Assembly: GCA_002694025.1 (NCBI GenBank)
Contig: NZKX01000007.1
Coordinates: 6,404-13,748, forward strand
Direction of reading: 5' to 3'
From: Fidelibacterota bacterium
GTDB lineage: Bacteria > Marinisomatota > Marinisomatia > Marinisomatales > UBA1611
Length of the DNA stretch: 7,345 bases
Shown in pieces: positions 5,982 to 7,345 of this stretch. Position numbers and translations under genes: made by a program. Each line of letters starts with the position of its first letter. The first letter of the stretch is position 1. A model generated the notes under the pieces. The model saw only the letters and a list, made by a program, of their open reading frames with translations. It ran no database searches and was not told the origin of the DNA.

Positions 5982-6728
5982 TTACTTTGCACTTCCTTGG
6001 GCTGCAACCTCAGCAGCTCTTTTTTTCATTTCCTCCTCGTCACCTAGATAATAATTCTTAATTGTACTTAAGTTAGAATTCAATTCATAAACTAAAGGCG
6101 CACCTGTAGGGATATTTAAATTTAATATTTCTTTATCACTTATTTTATCAATATACTTTACCAGCGCCCTTAGAGAATTACCATGAGCAACAATTAATAT
6201 TTTTTTCCTCTTTTCTAAATCAGGTTTTATTGAATTGTGCCAGTAAGGTAAAAATCTGTCTACAGTATCTTTCAAGCATTCAGATGCAGGCAGCAAACTC
6301 GGGTTTAAATCAGAGTATTTTTTATCAAACCTAGGATGCCTTTTATCATCGAGATCTAATTTCGGTGGAGGTGTGGTATAACTCCTACGCCAAATATGAA
6401 CCTGCTCATCTCCATATTTTTTTGCAGTCTCGGCTTTATTTAATCCTTGCAATGATCCATAATGTCGTTCATTTAATCTCCAACTATAATAAATGGGAAC
6501 GTTCTCCGCTCTCATTTCTTTAAGACAAATTTGCATAGTACGGTTAGCGCGTTTTAGTAAAGAAGTATGAACTGCGTCAAATTTGAAATTTTCTTTTTTA
6601 AGTAAACTTCCAGCCTGTTTTGCTTCTTCTTCTCCTTTTTTTGTTAAATCAACATCTTTCCAGCCTGTAAATTTATTTTCTAGGTTCCAAGCACTTTGAC
6701 CGTGACGGAGTAGCACAAGTTTAATCAT
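5982..6728 (-). CDS. gpmA: 2,3-bisphosphoglycerate-dependent phosphoglycerate mutase
   Basis: A cytoplasmic glycolytic and gluconeogenic enzyme that interconverts 3-phosphoglycerate and 2-phosphoglycerate through a phosphohistidine. At 248 residues it is full length (the E. coli enzyme has 250). Visible motifs are [10 protein letters not shown] with R8 and the phosphorylated H9, [10 protein letters not shown] (20-29), the TSLLKRA segment with R60, [11 protein letters not shown] with the acid/base E87, and [11 protein letters not shown] with H182. The flexible tail typical of this family is present and ends AAQGSAK. A weak purine-rich stretch (AGAAGAG) about 6-12 bases upstream is the nearest thing to a ribosome binding site in the window. 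The gene is divergent from the SRAP gene across a 91-bp spacer and converges on the nuclease gene with a 2-bp gap and no visible terminator hairpin between them. No link to the exported genes is implied. Confidence 0.98.
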   Translation of the reverse strand: MIKLVLLRHGQSAWNLENKFTGWKDVDLTKKGEEEAKQAGSLLKKENFKFDAVHTSLLKRANRTMQICLKEMRAENVPIYYSWRLNERHYGSLQGLNKAETAKKYGDEQVHIWRRSYTTPPPKLDLDDKRHPRFDKKYSDLNPSLLPASECLKDTVDRFLPYWHNSIKPDLEKRKKILIVAHGNSLRALVKYIDKISDKEILNLNIPTGAPLVYELNSNLSTIKNYYLGDEEEMKKRAAEVAAQGSAK

Positions 6729-6774
6729 CTTAATCTCTTCTATATTCTAAGTTTTAAGGCTAGCAATTTCCTCA

Positions 6775-6783
6775 TGTTATACT
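6775..6783 (+). promoter_or_regulatory. Candidate extended -10 element for the SRAP gene
   Basis: TGTTATACT (6775-6783) has the TGn extension and one mismatch to TATAAT, 36 bases before the SRAP start at 6820. The upstream -35 region (6754-6760) is poor. No palindrome resembling a LexA site is visible in the 91-bp divergent spacer (6729-6819), despite the family's 'SOS response-associated' name. On the minus strand, TTGCTA (6766-6761) and TATAGA (6744-6739), 16 bases apart, could serve gpmA with a very short leader. Both calls are weak. Confidence 0.3.
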
Positions 6784-6819
6784 TATTACAAAAGATATTT
6801 TTCTTTAGATTAAATCATC

Positions 6820-7345
6820 ATGTGTGGTAGAAAAACTCTTTCAAAAGACATAGCTTCGATCATAGAAGAAATGGATATTGAAGAATGGGAAGCTCATGAC
6901 TATAAACCAAATTACAACATTGCCCCCACTGACTTTTCGCCTGTTATAATCAAAGATGGAAAGAAAAAAGCTAAGATGATGAGATGGGGCTTAATCCCTG
7001 CTTGGTCAAAAAACGAACAAATTGGTTCAAAAATGATCAATGCACGGTTAGAAACAGTATTAGAAAAGCCGTCATTCTCAAGTTTGGTACACAACCAAAG
7101 GTGTATCGTAATCGCAGATGGTTATTATGAATGGGCTAAGCCAAACAATCAACCCTATTATATTTTTGATGAAAAAAATAAAATTTTGCCTTTGGCTGGT
7201 TTGTGGACTAGCTGGAAAGATTCTAATTCAAGTACACTCTTTACTTACACCGTATTAACAACTACTCCCGCAAACAATATAAAAAATATCCATAATAGAA
7301 TGCCTCTTGTTCTAAACCCCCGAGTTATGGATAAGTGGCTTGATT
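6820..7345 (+). CDS. SRAP-family abasic-site crosslinking protein (YedK/HMCES type), 3' end missing
   Basis: The first 175 codons of a SOS response-associated peptidase (SRAP) protein. The family forms a thiazolidine crosslink between Cys2 and abasic sites in single-stranded DNA, shielding them at replication forks; the crosslink is later reversed. The start is fixed by the invariant MCGR, whose Met must be removed to expose Cys2. Other visible elements are YNIAPT (32-37), MRWGLIPAW (54-62), the NARLET motif with N74, the GYYEW motif with E104, GLWTSW (127-132), and HNRMPLVL with H158. These correspond to the catalytic Cys, Asn, Glu and His of YedK. Bacterial members are usually about 200-230 residues, so roughly 30-50 residues lie beyond the window. 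There is no Shine-Dalgarno sequence. The gene is divergent from gpmA. It is a complete, intact reading frame as far as it can be followed, with no missing key residue. Confidence 0.96.
   Translation, partial: MCGRKTLSKDIASIIEEMDIEEWEAHDYKPNYNIAPTDFSPVIIKDGKKKAKMMRWGLIPAWSKNEQIGSKMINARLETVLEKPSFSSLVHNQRCIVIADGYYEWAKPNNQPYYIFDEKNKILPLAGLWTSWKDSNSSTLFTYTVLTTTPANNIKNIHNRMPLVLNPRVMDKWLD

Noticed and set aside
6912..7094. Open frame of 60 codons on the minus strand
   Set aside because: It is antisense to the SRAP gene, whose catalytic motifs span this stretch.
1..7345. CRISPR array, insertion sequence, prophage or toxin-antitoxin pair
   Set aside because: No spaced repeat series, transposase motif, terminal inverted repeats around a gene, phage structural gene or small paired genes were seen on either strand.

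Overview
This AT-rich window (GC about one third) looks like the chromosome of a free-living marine bacterium of the FCB group. Candidatus Marinimicrobia (SAR406) or a close Bacteroidota-like relative is my best guess. The evidence is a secreted protein ending in a YPNPFN-type C-terminal sorting domain, the near absence of Shine-Dalgarno sequences before any start codon, an exact TAnnTTTG-type -7 element before the tRNA, and the mix of an S1/P1 nuclease with short secreted proteins. The lineage is inferred from sequence character only.

Layout. (1) 1-885, plus: the 3' part of a GT4-type glycosyltransferase cut by the window edge. It meets tail-to-tail, with a 13-bp overlap, a minus-strand FkbM-type methyltransferase (873-1610, or to 1628). 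The pair looks like the end of a surface-polysaccharide locus. (2) 1629-1799: AT-rich spacer with two overlapping perfect palindromes and a short direct repeat, then a promoter and a tRNA with anticodon CAT (1800-1872), probably the lysidine-modified tRNA-Ile rather than elongator tRNA-Met. (3) 1959-5979, plus: five tightly packed co-directional genes with gaps of 29, 0, -4 and 24 bp. They encode a probable outer-membrane beta-barrel protein, a protein with a type IX-like sorting domain, a small DUF971 protein with a CPCxxC/His zinc-type motif, a secreted probable beta-propeller protein, and a secreted S1/P1 nuclease with all zinc ligands. (4) 5982-6728, minus: phosphoglycerate mutase GpmA, converging on the nuclease gene with a 2-bp gap. 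(5) 6820-end, plus: the first 175 codons of a SRAP-family (YedK/HMCES) DNA-damage protein, divergent from gpmA.

How they fit together. The glycosyltransferase and methyltransferase probably decorate cell-surface glycans. The five-gene unit is mainly envelope or exported proteins; the nuclease suggests extracellular nucleic-acid breakdown for phosphate or nucleosides, but this is a hypothesis. gpmA and the SRAP gene are ordinary housekeeping and repair genes. I see no CRISPR array, insertion sequence, prophage or clear defence system. The most unusual item is the five-gene unit, in which an apparently cytoplasmic DUF971 protein is embedded without spacing among four exported proteins.
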